Assembly (NCBI GenBank): GCA_050176585.1
Contig: JBFXHX010000022.1
Location: 1-64,000, forward strand
From: CAYYWP01 sp050176585
Lineage (GTDB): Bacteria; Desulfobacterota; Binatia; HRBIN30; CADEER01
Direction: 5' to 3'
DNA: 64,000 nucleotides
In this document: positions 63,813-64,000 of the stretch, piece after piece
Numbering within the stretch: position 1 is the stretch's first letter
Layout of the letters: each line of letters begins with the position of its first letter
Notes under the pieces: generated by a model
The model's database searches: none
What the model was told of the DNA's origin: nothing
What the model saw: the letters and a program-made list of their open reading frames with translations, nothing else
Made by a program: the position numbers and the translations under genes

Positions 63813-64000
63813 TTTGGCCTCCTTGTCACACCGTTAATCGTCTACCGACGGCCACCCCAGCGCCGCGATCTCCCCCCTTTCTCATCAGCAGATTCGCCGC
63901 ATTCGGTCGGGCGGTGTGCGAACGACCTCGCGACCGAACGACTGGGGCTACACATAGCCGTGCCGGGTGACAGCATGTTGTCGCAGGGATGAACTTTCAA

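Noticed and set aside
63945..63984. A third Pho-box-like array upstream of the beta-helix gene
   Set aside because: Only one good CTGTCAC unit (63967-63973) is present; flanking units at 11-base spacing do not match.

Overview
The window is high-GC, densely coded DNA with short intergenic gaps and frequent 4-nt start/stop overlaps. It has one 100-N scaffold gap, at 39795-39894. Several features suggest an uncultured Gram-negative bacterium of the Desulfobacterota/Myxococcota neighbourhood, with Candidatus Binatota (Binatia) as the best guess. These features are two TonB-dependent receptors, outer-membrane beta-barrels, a DUF1329 protein next to a luciferase-like monooxygenase, and many secreted proteins carrying short dockerin-like calcium modules. 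The taxonomic call is an inference; no rRNA or tRNA gene was recognised.

Layout: 1-3641 is the end of a catabolic operon (hydratase, alpha/beta hydrolase, DUF1329, LLM monooxygenase). 3794-8724 holds a small secreted protein, a two-domain kinase and RNA-modification genes (RsuA- and RlmL-type), plus a HIT hydrolase. 8848-13481 holds a mucin-like secreted protein and a nested double ECF sigma/anti-sigma operon (sigma, ChrR-like, sigma, RskA-like), all overlapping by 4 nt. 13869-25226 is a candidate metal (probably copper) locus: DUF4331 protein, TPR lipoprotein, His-rich secreted protein, TonB-dependent receptor, frameshifted TonB, Cys/His-rich protein, CDIC-motif beta-barrel, an MbnP-family protein without MbnH, and a START-like protein. 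25227-27788 is an iron locus with three Fur-box-like sites, bfd and bfr, and decayed porin and HTTM genes. 28224-33294 carries glgB and glgP. 33391-38807 carries a fused CdaA-CdaR diadenylate cyclase, an S8-type peptidase and an FG-GAP protein. 39011-49232 carries a methyltransferase, recBCD interrupted by the gap, a GST and a DUF427 protein. 49371-53470 carries DUF485-ActP and SppA. 53600-54848 holds two frameshifted pseudogenes. 54943-63812 is a second TonB system (TonB-ExbB-ExbD-ExbD, receptor, beta-helix protein) with two Pho-box-like direct-repeat arrays.

The genes fit an environmental organism that invests in TonB-dependent uptake of scarce nutrients: a metal in the first cluster, iron storage in the second, and possibly phosphate in the third. 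It also makes extracellular calcium-module proteins, stores glycogen and takes up acetate. The strongest candidates for something new are the MbnP-type locus without MbnH, the Pho-box-like TonB cluster, the CdaA-CdaR fusion and the interlocked double ECF operon.
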